Positions 46,300-59,095 of a stretch of DNA of 64,000 bases are shown in pieces. The stretch's first letter is position 1, and each line of letters begins with the position of its first letter. The notes beneath the pieces were generated by a model. That model saw only the letters and a list, made by a program, of their open reading frames with translations, was not told the origin of the DNA and searched no databases. Location: contig JADFUC010001356.1 in the NCBI GenBank assembly GCA_019722365.1, positions 62,001-126,000 on the forward strand, written 5' to 3'. This stretch comes from Lithospermum erythrorhizon (Eukaryota > Streptophyta > Magnoliopsida > Boraginales > Boraginaceae). Both the position numbers and the translations under genes were made by a program.

Positions 46300-49200
46300 T
46301 TAAATCAAAGATAGCAAGCCGCGTTTGAAGCTATAGGTTCGTGTCGTGAATCTTGGTGCAAAATCTAGGGTAAACATTTCTTTAGGGGCTTGGTCTGTGT
46401 CAATAAATCCAACCAGCTTGGCAACTAAATAGGCACTATCATTGATGTGATTAGTATCTTCTTTGTTAGTCCATAAGCGATGAGCTAATTGTAGCCTTCG
46501 AAGCTTTGTGTTGAGTCCGATACCCCACTTAAGATACAATGTATCCCTCTCTTCAACAGTCAGCTTCTTAAGCATTTGCTTACTCAACATCCTTCTCTCC
46601 TCGTGAAGAATCTTTTCGCTGAAAATAAAGGAGGGAAAAAAGCATACATGATCTGAGTTGGAGAAAACAAGATATGTCGATGATACATAGATACATAATG
46701 CAATACTTCCAAAGGACTTCCTCCTTTATAAAAGCATGCCTTACCTCGCCTCAAGTGACATTGTCTGACCTCTGACGGTGGTCTTTTCACCACGAGCAAA
46801 TGTTTGTTTGAGGTATTTCAATCTCCTCAATTCAACTTCCATATATACAGCATCAGATGGATCACCTTGGAAAAGTAAAAAGAAATAAGTCCTGTGAACA
46901 AGCGATACATGACAAGAATGCCAAAGTTCAATGATTTGTTTCTGTAGCATCCTGAATTCTGACGGCCAACAATGGAGATTCTTGTATCCATCTTCAATTG
47001 GATCCAAACCAACATCTTTGGAATATCTAACTTCTGTGTCTGAATTCTCATCCTTTTTCTTTCCCTGTAGCATAAAATTTAAAACAATAAGTTAATTAAT
47101 TGAAACAGCTTGACCATGAATTCCAACATGATTTTCTCTAACTTGTAGTATTAGTTTCACTATCTCCATGTAAAGATCAAGACCATTGGGCCTATTCGCC
47201 TATCCAATTGTAACCATTTAATTTGAATGACAAAAATTTACACAGAAAAGTTCAAAACATAAATTGGACTTACCCCTTCTTCTGTAACTTCCTTGTCAGG
47301 TTGAAGCTCAAGTTTTTCCTTCAACTCTTCATCAGTAATACCACCTTCAACATCAGGAACAGTGTTTCTATCTGATACCTCAAGCTTTATATCCGTAATA
47401 CTGTTTGAGGAAGAGTGACATCCTTTCACTGATAACGTCTTCACATCAGTGCTGAAACTCGATGGAGAAAGTTGTCTTTCCACCTCAGTCAGGTTTTGTT
47501 TTGAATCTATGTCTTTTCTAACTTCCTCACTCTGTAAAGATGATACATAAAGAATGTCTTTGTATCTTCCGCTTTTAGCTAAGATAGTGCTTCCAGATTC
47601 TTGTTGATGGTTTTCCGAATGTTTTTCTAAAGTGGATTTGGCATTGGAAGAAACATCTACCAAATGGATGCAGCTGAACTCTTTTTCTTCCACTGTCAAT
47701 GTTGATTTCCCAAATAAGGGCGAGGCTACTTCTTCGCTTTCCTTCTTGGAAACTACATTGAAATCTCTATATTTGTTCTCATATGGAGACTCTGATTTTC
47801 TGTCAGTGCTGACAACACATGACACAGAGTCCTGTTCTTCATTTCCATGAACTCCGATAGTGGAGAAGCCTAGGCGTTTTTCAGGAGATAAATAATCAGA
47901 GGCGATGAGGTCTTTGTTATAGGAGTATTCTTTCTCAATGCAACGAACTTCCTTGCATAAATCTTCAGATGCCTCATTACTTTGTCTTTCCAACTCATCC
48001 CATCCCTGAATTAAATCACTTCCACTGTAATTTGAATTAGAAATTACAAGCCTCTGAGGTGTACTGACATGCAAGAAACTTTCTTTGAGGTTTGGAATTT
48101 GTATGAATTGATCATCGGAACTACTAGGACTGTGTCCAGGAGAACATGATCTGATATCGAATTCTGCAGACTCTCCTTTGGGTGCTCGACTATGAACTGA
48201 TTCTGGTGATTTTCGGACTCGCAAACTAGGGTAATGCCCCAAACTTTCCTGGGAACAGATTACAGATTATTTTTAGTTCAGAAAGTTCTAGAAGTGGTTA
48301 TAACTTATAACAACATTGGAAAGAAAATGGACCTGTCGTACTAAATCAGAATCATTTCGGAAAATTTGTAGAACTTGCTTCAGTTGAGATTGAGCGATGT
48401 CTCGTTGCATAATTAACTCTTTCACTTGATTCTCAAGCTGAAAATAATAAAATGTTAATTAGAGTTCTTGATGGCCAGCCTTGAAAGTTGTTCAACAAAT
48501 AACATAAATGCACACAAAGCAAAAGACACTCAGGTTCATCATCGCCACATGTAGATACAAGCACTCTGTATCAACTAAGATGGTCTGTGTCCAGACCAAA
48601 AGCACAGAAATAATATGATGTTTTACTTCAACCTACACTATAACAAGCTCTATGTTAAACCGCCAACGTTTAATGTGCTCAAGTGGTTTTGAATAGCCTC
48701 CGCTATTTTACTAAAAACTAATTGAATTTAGAACGAGAACAGTCCGGTGTTGATCTATAGTATATGTGATGAAGTTTTTTAGAGTGCAGGATTAGAGACT
48801 AGAGTCATCAGTTCAAATTGTTAGAAAGTCAACACCTATCCCTGAAATGTAACATCTATTATTATCAACAAACAGCAACGCCCTATACATATATTAGTTC
48901 AAACTATTTTTGAAATTCTGGTATAGTATTAAAAAGTTAAATGTAACCTTGGTAACCAACTTTTTATGTAACTCCATCTAGCAAATCAAACGGAGTTATT
49001 ATTGCATTTACCTTTTCAATCTGGAGGTCTTTCTCTCGAACCAAGGCAGAAACAGAAGCAGGTCCCGGGTTTCTCATCTCACTCTCCAGTCTCGCTAATT
49101 CCCTCTGCAAATGCTTTACCAATACTTTATCTGACATTACTACATTAACTTGGGCACTGGTAGTCACTTCTTTGGCACAACTAGCAAATAGAAGTGTGTT

Positions 49201-51909
49201 TCTTGATTGCTCTACATGAGTCCTTGCAGGGCTCATTGTACAGATGATAGCTGTTTTAGCATTGCCTCCTAAGCATGGTTGAAGAATTCGGGTCAGCTTA
49301 GAATCTCTGTACGGAACATGTCCACCTCGTCCTTTGCTGAATCAGTTTCAATATATTATCGGTTATAAATAAGCACATGCATTTGATAAACTTTGCAGCA
49401 TATTATCTTACTGTTATTTGCTGACTCTTATAAACCCACCCATCAATAACCATTGACACAAAATTCATGGTTCCGTAAGACAATGATAGATAGAAGTGTA
49501 GGAGGAGTGGAAAACATATACAAAACATAACAACAGTGTTTGGAAAAATAAGCATTCAATTTGGCTGTATTTTGATACCAGAAGAATGCAGCCAAAAGGT
49601 ACACTTCAAGTAAAACAGTAAGTAATGCCATGAGAAGTATGTTTGGGGGAGTAAGGTCTAGTGTATAGATAAGCTCCTCTTCCAGTGCTCTCTAGGAAGT
49701 GAGTAGAAAACTGAAGTTAAATGAGTAACTATGATGAAATTTTTGTTATGCCATCGTAGTACCCACTGAAGTATGGTGCTTCTTAGCTTTTATACTAAAT
49801 CCATTGAGGTTTATTTTAGTGGGACATGTAATCAATAATCGATCGAGAGGTTTACTTAACAAGGCATGTATTTAGTGAACCTATCATTATCATTCTAGGT
49901 AACCCATTTCAGTTCATACTCTATTACTCTTTCATTTGCAATGGAACATGGTTATAGCAGACAAACAGACCTGAGCTTCCGGACAACAGTTCCCAAGGTC
50001 AACAAACTGCGATTTATATGGCATCCTTCTTTTAACCTTGTGCCAGCTGATAGTGACTGAGACGCTCGCTCACTTCCAGCCAGATCAACAAAATTCTGCA
50101 TTGTAAAAAAACAATAACAAAGAATGTTTGTTAGGCTTAAAAGTTCCACGATTAATAAATTTAAGTACATGATCTATTTTGCCAATAAACATTATCTGCC
50201 ACATACCACAGTGGCTGTAAGAGTACTGAAGTTTTCCCTGCCCAAAAACTCACGAGCAGAGCTTTCAATTGTCTGTCAAATAAAAAGAAAAAATTCGATA
50301 CAGAAAAATATTATTTCATTTCTCCTAGAGGAGTCATGAGAAAATATCTGACAGAATAATCGAAGAAGATTAAGGGGTGTACCAGTCTAATGATTTGGTG
50401 AGATCTGGAACTGTTCTCATTGAGGAAGGTTTCACCTATTTGTCTCTGAGCTGTAAAAGGGACAGGACATAAGCTATGGAACTCTGGACGCACAATAAGT
50501 TTAACTTTGATGCAGTTACCTTCACAGATTGACAGAAGTTCAATCAAATGACTCTTGTCCCGTACTGTTTCCTCGATAAGTTTCTCAACCACGGTCCCTC
50601 TCTGTAACGGTATATCTTGGAGTCACTAAAATATTTTCTATTGCCCTATCTAATTCTACCAGGAAGACAATTACCTCTGGATCATCTAAAAGTCTAAGGG
50701 GAGTTGTATCTACATTCAAAAGGTCTCTGACCGATTCATTGTAGATCTCCATTGCAGAAAACTTCAGCATGAATTCTCTTTCATTGTGCTGAATAACATT
50801 TAACGACACTGTTAAGACATTCGTACGTAAACAACACCAAAGTATAACATTAGAAGATACATAGAATATTCCTCAAGATTACCTTCTGTATGTACTCATA
50901 TATATCTTCCACAGTGTATCCAGTAATTCCAGTCATGGTATATGTTTTCCCACTGCTAGTTTGGCCATACGCAAATACGCTTGCTAGATTCCATATTAAA
51001 TCACCATTTTCATAGGCAAATCAGTGATCAGAATAGTAAATCAAAAACTTCATTTAGAAAAGAAATAGCTGAAAAAGTAGTAAGGGAATCACACTCACAA
51101 TTGACGCCACCAACAACTGCGAGAGCAACCTCCTTTGCTCCTTGTTCATAAACCTGTCGAGTAGAACACTCGCTGCCAAATACCCTGTCTGGAACAAATT
51201 TCAAAACCAACCACTTAAGCCACTATCAAGATTAGTAGTATATCATATGCCATGAACATGAATTCTACATTATATCAGTCTATGACTACATCAGAAAACC
51301 TGCCTACTTCACAACGACTGAAATAGTGAAATATCAAGGAGAATACAAAGTTCAGTGGCCAAGAATATTTGTTGCAGCCTATCAGTTTCTTACTACAAAA
51401 GACTAAATGCTAACCAAGTCATTTTCCAATCCAAACAACTGAACTTATGCAAGAGATTAGAGTATTTACAACTAGAGTTGCGCATGAGCTAAGCTAAACC
51501 AAGCGGCTCTCTCAGCTCGGCTAGATCTAAATGGAGTCGAGTCGAGCCTCAAGCTAGCTTCAGGCTCGTTAGCTCGGTAAGATTGCTTAAAATTACAACT
51601 ACAAACCCAAATTCTCTTGAAATCCTCCAATTCTCATGACCAACTTCAGTGAACAAAAAAAAGTAAACAACACAAGAGAAAAACATGGGGAAAAAATGAA
51701 AAATGCTTACCAACTGAATAGGCAGAGGGGTACATGGATCTTTCAGAAACAGAAAGATTAGAATTCTTGTAAAAGATTGTACTATCATTGATACATTCCC
51801 AATCTGAAACATCATTGTTCAAAATCTCCTTCTCATTCAAAGGTCTCACTCTCACAGACACCAATATCTTCTCTTGGCTACCTCTACCCCCTTCTTCATT
51901 AGCCTCCAT
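46300..51909 (-). CDS. KIN7: Kinesin-7 (NACK-type) motor protein, 962 aa, 13 coding exons
   Basis: Minus-strand coding exons: 51711-51909, 51099-51188, 50883-50983, 50675-50788, 50520-50601, 50383-50450, 50207-50272, 49971-50095, 49012-49336, 48333-48437, 47274-48248, 46745-47064 and 46300-46618. All junctions are GT-AG with consistent phase, and the sum is 2889 nt. The motor spans about residues 18-345: [10 protein letters not shown]-loop GQTSSGKT (103-110), switch I NENSSRSH (206-213), switch II DLAGSE (244-249), then [20 protein letters not shown]. Coiled coil follows at about 345-425, a long Ser/Glu-rich tail from one 975-bp exon (426-750), then the plant NACK C-terminal domain (DUF3490) at about 775-960 with ELWH and YMEVELRRL. 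Start chosen at MEANEEGG; an acceptor just upstream (51940) suggests a 5' UTR intron. The family moves on microtubules; NACK members act in the phragmoplast at cytokinesis, and this subgroup's exact role is less certain. No defects seen. Confidence 0.93.
51475..51590. repeat. Transposon relic in kinesin intron 1
   Basis: Within the 522-bp first intron (51189-51710) a GC-richer stretch carries repeated agctcgg, gagtcgagtcgagcc and agctagct/gctcgttagctcgg motifs. This is typical of degraded plant MITE or hAT subterminal sequence. It leaves both splice sites intact. Confidence 0.4.
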
Positions 51910-52620
51910 TCTTGCTATCCAAACACTTAGACGACCAACCTGTCCAAATATATACAATAAATTTTCAAGAATCCATATCCACCAAATTTCTTGTTCCTTC
52001 AACAATAATAAAACATGGGTCTGAAACAAATGATGATGATGGTCTCTTAAGACAAATGTTCAAATGATTAGTCAATGCTAACACAATCATACGTACTTTG
52101 TCTGCATATTTAAACGTGGGTGTCTTCGTCTTTTAGAAGGAACGTCGATGATCGAAAACAGTCAACCACGATAGTCGAATATAAATTTTTAATAAACGTG
52201 AATGATTTTTGGTATCATTGATTCCTTTTTAAAATTCTTGAAAGATATGGTCCCCATTTAGGCAGTTACAGTCTGTCTAAATGTCATAATGTCTTATGAA
52301 TGTTCTTTATTTTCAGCTTAGAAAAATGCAGGAATATGTTGACATGTAACATTAAAAAATACTGTAAACAATATTTCAAGATGGCATTAAATATATATTA
52401 AAAAAAGTCAAAAATTATTTGTATAATTAAACAGCTTACCTTGCAAATTGAGAAAAATTCCTCTTTTGTGTCGTTTTCAGTGGAATATGTTAGACGTGAT
52501 AGTAGGAGGAAGGTCAAATATCTATATGTTATTGTATACAGTGAAAATTTATTAAATAATAATTAAAATGATTAAATATGAATCAATCAAATTAATTATA
52601 ATCGAGCCACTAAAAAAGTG
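51910..52620 (-). promoter_or_regulatory. Kinesin 5' UTR and presumed promoter region
   Basis: Upstream of the start codon on the minus strand lies a probable 5' UTR exon end/intron (acceptor at 51940-51941), then AT-rich sequence. I looked for mitosis-specific activator motifs (AACGG core) expected for M-phase kinesins and saw no convincing copy in this interval. No TATA box is assigned. Confidence 0.35.
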
Positions 52621-52972
52621 ATACATGGTTAGGGTTCTCGATCGGACTCTAAATTTAATGTGAAATTCTCGTACGAACAACTGTTTCCAGGAAAATAGCT
52701 CCAAATTAAAAGTTCATTAAATTTAAAGTTCGAGGCTAAAAAAATCTCCAATTTTATTGGGTTAAAATCGGCCCTAGGGGCTAAAATTGAAGCTTCAAAA
52801 GTTTCGAGATTCAAAATGAAGACTTTAGAAGTTATGTGGTTCAAAACCAAGATTCCAAAAGGTCCAAGTCAACATGAAAATGTGTTTGAGTTAGAAAAAG
52901 ATCTGGAACCTTCTTCCTATATTAAAATAGGCGCCCCTTTTCAATTCTTGGAGGAGAATTAATTCCTAAAAA

Positions 52973-53082
52973 TCCGACGGTTCAGATCTTGCCTCAAAAT
53001 TCGACGGTTAAGATCGTGATCCACCTGAAATCAAACCAACCAATCAGAAGCAAGTATTCAAGGCCCAAAAGCCTATAAATAA
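52973..53082 (+). promoter_or_regulatory. Pol II promoter-like cluster: tandem elements, CCAAT, TATA
   Basis: Two copies of tcgacggtt(c/a)agatc-type sequence (52973-52988 and 53000-53015), then aaccaatcag (CCAAT) near 53037-53046 and ctataaataa (TATA) at 53073-53082. The spacing is as in strong plant promoters. Transcription would run rightward into the non-coding block, away from the kinesin gene. Confidence 0.5.
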
Positions 53083-53849
53083 CCCCCCTTATTTTCAAAA
53101 ATCATACAACATTCTCATTTAGAAAATATACAAAAAAAAACACTTGAGAAAATACAGAGGACACCTCTAAAATTCTCTAAGTTAAATCTTTTGAACCACT
53201 AGCAGAAACACCACGGGTGGGTGGAAAACACTTCAAGTGTCCTAAATAGGCATCTGAAATCAAGAATTATTGCACGAACGCAATATTCAAGTCAGAAGCA
53301 AAATCTGTTGAGAATCTAACACAAATCTCTCAGGAATGCTTCGAATATTCAGGAATACTGTAGCTGTGCTACTTGTCTTTGGTGGGACTTTGTAGCTTGA
53401 GAGGCTACTTGTCTTTAGTGAGACTTGATTTGGGATAGAACTCCGAGCTCTTAAGCTGTGTGGAGTGATAACAAGCAAGTTATTGAAGCAATGTACGCTT
53501 CTTTCTTGTACTACAACGGCCTTAGCAGCTTGTTGTTGTAGTGATGATCGGTTGAGTATCTTAACCTTGTTGATGATACTGATCGATCAGACAGGGGCCT
53601 TAGCATCGTGTTTCCTGCCTAGTCCCACCTGGGGAACATCCCTTAAGTCCCACCACAAAAGGTGAAGACTCACACTGCAAGACACTTGCAGTAGGTCCAT
53701 CAAGTCTAACATAGACCGAAGATCAAGTCCAAGACCCAAGATCAAGTCCAGCACAGCCAACACGGGAATACGCTGCTAAGGCTCCCCGGCTCGAACCATA
53801 TCCAAGTCCAGACCAATCTCAAGTCCATCAAGACCAGGACACATATCCA

Positions 53850-53995
53850 GCTCATAGAGCTCCTATCCAAATCCAACTCAAATCAAGTCAAATCAAGCTC
53901 AAGTCAAGCTTAAATCAAGCTCAAATCAAGCGGAGCTCATACCAAGCTCCTATCAAGACATTATAAAGTCAAGCAAGTCAAGCATCTCGCAAATC
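53850..53995 (+). repeat. caagctcaaat minisatellite
   Basis: Tandem degenerate units of 10-11 bp built on aaatcaagctc and aagtcaagct, together with two gagctc(a/c)ta.ccaa blocks. Non-coding. Confidence 0.65.
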
Positions 53996-54135
53996 TTCAG
54001 CAAACGTTTAGGGACTTATTGTTTGCACAGTCGATCCTCTTCGATTTGATAAAACCTGTACACTGAAGAATTTTCCTCTACAGTAAGTTTTATTTTGTAC
54101 CCCTTTATCATAAGTAATAAAAATTCTTCTTTGCA

Positions 54136-56567
54136 TTACAGTTATATGTAGTGTGGAACTAGGGGAACCGTAACGATCGTAACTCCTAATTTTTTGAAAA
54201 ATATATGTTTACTATTGAAAATAAAAGTTTATCGTATACTTTTTTAAAAATTATATGGTTGAACCCCCGTAAGTTTTGATATATATAGTTACTTATTTTT
54301 CTTGTGTTGATTCATATATTTTCCTTTTTTGTCTAGTCATTGTCATCCTTCAACAAAAATTATGATTTGGTGATTAATTATAGAACCTTTGTTGGATTCG
54401 AGTCGGTGTAAATTTAATTTGAGCATTTTCGTTGATAAAATTTGATTTTTTATGTGTTAATACATGTTACTAATTTGATATTTATATGTAATATATATTG
54501 AATGTTCAAACATACGGAGTATTATTAAAACAAATTATTAATTTAATAATTTTACATAGTATTTGTCGAGTCACGTTTATGACTCAAAACCGGTCGAATT
54601 TAAAGTTAAAGTTTGAGATTTAGTTTGAACTATCGATTGAGTTGAACTTTCGAGTCAAGTTATACGAGTTGAAGTTTGTATTGTCTTTGATTCAATTCAA
54701 ACTCGATAAAATGCTATTCTTAGACTTCGCAAAATCTGCGTAAAAACATGATTAAATTAAAGAATTATTACAATTAGGTAAAAGAGATGAAAGTGATAGG
54801 TTTGGTCTATCTTCTTTGTCAACGTTTGGTTTGGTCTCACTGGCAAATTGACAAAGAAGTAGGGCAATCATTCTGGGACGGTTTCTTATGTTTTGTAGTG
54901 AAATTTTGTAAGATCCACCGCTTAAGTTTTTACGTCACTTTGCTAACAAACACGATCGAATAAAATATTTAACTAAATTATGAAAAAGATGGGATATTTG
55001 TAAGCTTTGTTACACTTGTTGGAGCATTGTTTTTATTTAAATTTCACTTTTAAGTAATCAACATAAATACTCATAAGTACAGAGTAATTGTGTAGCCAAT
55101 TCGGATAATGTTCCTTGCTTGTTTGTTAGTGTGGATGAAGAGATTGTTAATCATGTTATACCACATATGTTCAAAATTGTGGGAACATTTTTGTGGCAAT
55201 TATTATTTTTTTTTATTTTTTTTACTTGTCATCTTGATATTTTTTTTTGTTTTTTTAATTATCATTTTATATTTTCTAGACATATTTATGTCTCCTTTTT
55301 TTTATTATATTCCTAGATATTAAATATCTATTATGACCCATTTTTTATTGTTTACTTTGAATATTGCATGAGAATTCGGTGTATTTTTAATATTTTATTT
55401 TATTATGATTATTGAGAGTATACAAATAAATAAATAAATTTCTTAATTATTGTGCAAAATTCTATAACGACAAGTAAAAAAATGAAAGTAGTATAATTTT
55501 GGAGTTACAAGTCTTGAATATTAAATACCTATAATGTGTAATTTCCTTGTTCTTATTTTTTTCTTGTTTAGTAATGTCACATTTGGTAGTAAATTTGATT
55601 TAATAGAACGATTTTGCTGTATTTGAACTAATACTAATTCAAGCCATTTCATGTTTTTTACTCTGGATTTGTAGGAAAGTGATTAACTTGACTAATTTGA
55701 GATACCTAAACATGAAAACTTGAACATGGCCACCAAAGACAATGGTCATTATCCCTACTGATTTTTTATTTTAAAGAAATGTGTTGCAGTTTTTTTTTTT
55801 TGTTGATAAGTAAATGTATTGCAGTTAACAAACTATGATTGATTATACTATAATTGGTATGACTAAGAACATAGTAGTAAAATAAAATTGAATGAGTAAA
55901 TCATATGCAATGAATAGCATTTATGTACTGATGAGTACTTTTTTTGCATGAGACTTTACAGAAAAAGTAATCTATACACTTCCATTTTAAACTAGTACTA
56001 TTATTACTTACTTTAATTAACTAAACAAATCTTTAAGATAAAGTGCTGAGAAGATGAATAGACCAAACAGTAATCTTCATACGAACGTAATCACTCTCAC
56101 CAGTCGTCAACCACTCCCTTAAACCTTTGTTAGAGTTGGTTGATTCACTTGATTGTCATAATTAAAATTAGTAAGTAATTTTTTCACTGGCCCACTAGTT
56201 GTTCTTAATAGTCTTTCTATTTTCACTTAATTGCTAGCTAGGGTCCACATGCACATGTGACATGTTACAACACTTTTGACCCAAATTAAATCCCACCGGC
56301 CCATGTACTAGAAATTCCATATGTTGTTTATTAAAATAAACGTAATTACTAAAAAGGTAACTACAAAATGAAAAAAAAAAACAGAGTAGTAGCTGGACTG
56401 ATTGAATCCTTGAGAGAATCAAGTGAAATTTTATCTACTTTAATTTCAAACTTATCTTGAGTTGGAATCCAATATATTTGAAATTAAAGTAAATGGTCGT
56501 TTTCCATTAATATTCAGGTTTACAATTTCATTATTGAGGGAAGTAAGGAACTCATCTCTGACTAAAA
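54136..56567. other. Intergenic AT-rich sequence with transposon relics
   Basis: A block at about 54555-54710 with actcaa, ttcgagtcaag and aactcgat motifs in both directions looks like a degraded hAT/MITE piece. A tacggagtatta phrase (54514) is a typical Stowaway end relic. A poly-T-rich stretch (55195-55320) gives Phe/Leu-rich frames of no significance. Confidence 0.35.
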
Positions 56568-56900
56568 ATGCAAATTATAAATTTCTATAGTGAATTTCGA
56601 AGTGAAACTTTTAGAAGCTCTCTTCACGAATCTTCTAATCAAGAAACAAGATTATCAATGTGTTTTCTTAACAACAAATTCTTTTCAAAAATTTGGTCTA
56701 GAATGTTTTTCAAGCTCAACAAGAATCAAGACAGGAAGATAATACTACATGATAATCTTGCCAGTAACTACATGATTTTGAGGCATCCAACCAATGTAGA
56801 ATGCTTTATGAATCTCCTAGATTGTCATATTGATCCGCATGTTATATACAATAGTTTTAATTTTCTTGAACTAATCCCAAATGCAACCTCTTGTACTTAA
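56568..56900 (+). CDS. Unassigned 110-codon ORF
   Basis: ATG-to-stop frame beginning MQIINFYSEFRSETF, with SLHESSNQETRLSMCFLNN, a basic KLNKNQDRKI stretch and HPTNVECFMNLLDCHIDPHV. Composition is mixed with Cys, His and charged residues despite strongly AT-rich surroundings, which slightly favours real or recently lost coding sequence. No family is recognised, no splice partners are proven, and no signal or membrane segment is seen. Confidence 0.3.
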   Translation: MQIINFYSEFRSETFRSSLHESSNQETRLSMCFLNNKFFSKIWSRMFFKLNKNQDRKIILHDNLASNYMILRHPTNVECFMNLLDCHIDPHVIYNSFNFLELIPNATSCT

Positions 56901-58236
56901 CAAATGTTTTCCAATTCTAAAAGAAAAATTGAATTTACTTTTAATATAAAATGCTTCTAAAGTAATAAGGTAGTAAATTTGTGTATGTGAAATGATATAG
57001 AGGAGTTAATAACACTAATAGAATGAAATAGATAACATAAATACAAATGATTTTCAATGTTCTTTAATAGGGATATATTATAAAATATTAGATTAAATAT
57101 GTATAGGGAAAATACATAAATTAGGATGATAAGTATATAAAAACAAAAATGGTATTAAATTAAACAGTAATCAGTCTAATCTCATACTCGTATAATACTG
57201 ACAAATGTTCCCACATACAATGCCTACCTTTTCATGAATTTGTGAATGATGAAAAGCATTTAAACTTATAAGAAAATAATAATATAACACAAATACTATA
57301 ATTATTTATTTTATTTAAATCAATGATTAATATTCATTCATAATCTGTAGAATTAATTATTAGAAATATAATTGAATTAGAGAAGACATACACATCAAAT
57401 GAAATTGAAGTGCTTCCCTAGAAATAGCTAATCAGATTACAGATCTGGTAGATTACAAATCGAAAAGTGAAATAGATTACAAATCAAAAAGTGGGACAAA
57501 TCGAAATCCTTACCAAAGAAAATAATATACATACAAATCTAACCCTATTGATCAAATTAATCCAATTAAGTATTTGTCTCCAAGTCTCGAATGTCTTTGA
57601 TGGTTGGACATCTTCAACCCGGAGTAATCCTACAACTACTTTCTTGTAATGTGTTAGTTGAAAGATAAATTACATCCATAAAATATGTTTCAATTGAAGA
57701 AAAAAAATCAAATAATAAATATCAATCTTATTAAAGAAATAAGAAAAAATAGTACACAAAAAGGTTTAAATAACAAAAATGTGTAAAAAAAAATTAAACC
57801 AAATAAAAAACATGAAAATGGTAAGAATAACGAATAACCACAAAATTAAAATGGTGGTTATTTATCCTAGAAGATGATGCAGCAGAGGAGTATTAAGGAA
57901 GAAGAGATTAAGGTTTTTTTGGTGAGAATGCCCCTAGATCTAAACATTACGGAGTATTATTTTCTAAGTGATAGTTCATATGTTATCATAATTCTCTCAT
58001 TATGGTTACATTATTAATTTGCACTAACATCTACATAATATGCATCTACATTATTATCTCTTGATGGATGAGATATATAATAGATAACTCAAAAGAATTT
58101 TGGGTGTTGCAAAAAAGTTGTGGGATCTATATTGGGGCAAAATCATCAGATCACTCATTCATTTTGGGATCTATGTTTCTCCTTAGGATTGCAACAATTC
58201 AATAGGATAATTACCTATGATGAAATACTTTACTAA
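56901..58236. other. Intergenic AT-rich sequence
   Basis: Only short frames. A small direct repeat (agattacaaatc, twice at about 57446-57490) and a further cggagtatta Stowaway-end relic at about 57951 are present. Confidence 0.4.
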
Positions 58237-58440
58237 AGCTTTCATCACTGGTCTGGTCTAGAGTTGCCCAAAAATAGGATTACACATAGTAATATTTTAT
58301 ATTTATCTTATGATTCTTATCGATGTTTTAACAATTTACAAGAATATCAACTTTATCATACAATTCCATTGTATTATAATAATGTCAAATTGCCTCCTTT
58401 TATACTCAATCATGAGATTGATGAATCATGTACAAATTAA
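58237..58440 (+). CDS. Unassigned open segment, possible last exon
   Basis: 67 residues without a start codon, bounded by a stop on the left and a TAA at 58438-58440. It contains FHHWSGLELPKNR, SYDSYRCFNNLQEYQLYH and LPPFILNHEIDESC. An AG immediately before could be an acceptor. The residues look protein-like, but no family is recognised and no upstream exon is confirmed. It may relate to the ORF 1.3 kb upstream on the same strand. Confidence 0.25.
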   Translation, partial: SFHHWSGLELPKNRITHSNILYLSYDSYRCFNNLQEYQLYHTIPLYYNNVKLPPFILNHEIDESCTN

Positions 58441-59095
58441 ATTGATTCAATATATTAATATGCATTTATCAAAAAACTTATAAACCCCCCGCAGAAAAAA
58501 GATGAATAAAAATAAAAACCGACACTGAAGTCCCCATTGTATGCAGGATGGTGAGCAATTGAGCATAAGTCGACTACTTTGACAAACATCTAAAAGTGAG
58601 GCAAAGAGAAAAAGAAAAGCTGATGGTATTATTAGATAGAAAAGTGGGGCATAATTGACCACAAAGCCATACTTGTATATTACACTCCATGTGCTTTGTG
58701 AAGCCGTGGTTTTAGTTATATCATTTGTTTTTCTTAAACGGGACCATACATGCTTCAATGGCCTCCAAAATTAAAAGTATAGTGTCATAATGAAACGTCA
58801 TACTTTGTAGATATTATGTGTCATTTAATTTGTCAATTGCTTATAGATAAATTGTTTTTTCATATTAGATCTTGGGATGCGTGAAAACGCTACACTAACT
58901 ATCTCTCGCCGGCGCCCGCTATTCCGCATTCATTACTTAAAGAGTTAATTTCATGTTTGTCTCATAATTGATCACGCACTATAATTTTCTTTAACCACTT
59001 CCAACATGCTCAATTTTTATCGTGAAATTTAACCTCAAACTTAACGGGTTGTAAACTAGATATTACGAGACTTTAATCATGCTCTAATAGCCCAA
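58441..59095. other. Intergenic, nothing supported
   Basis: A 103-codon minus-strand frame (58447-58758) is hydrophobic and rich in Phe/Leu from AT-rich sequence. I do not consider it coding. Confidence 0.35.

Larger units (their letters stand above)
52621..54135 (+). repeat. Non-coding retroelement-like block (solo LTR or pararetroviral leader)
   Basis: A promoter-like group at 52973-53082 is followed by about 1 kb without long frames. It has repeated short motifs (ctacttgtcttt.gt(g)ggact, about 53360-53430; ccttagca at 53520 and 53599; agatcaagtcca at about 53720-53750) and a caagct minisatellite, and ends with a poly-A-signal-like taataaaaattc at about 54116. The long leader and promoter are compatible with a solo LTR or the intergenic region of an integrated plant pararetrovirus. 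I found no coding sequence of either, so the class is open. Confidence 0.35.

Noticed and set aside
47632..47850. 72-codon plus-strand frame
   Set aside because: Antisense to the long tail exon of the kinesin gene, whose splicing and frame are well supported.
55108..55323. Phe/Leu-rich plus-strand frames resembling a membrane protein
   Set aside because: Produced by poly-T-rich sequence; two overlapping frames are equally open and equally hydrophobic, which indicates composition only.
58447..58758. 103-codon minus-strand frame with hydrophobic segments
   Set aside because: Low-complexity Phe/Leu content from AT-rich DNA and no recognisable family or gene signals.
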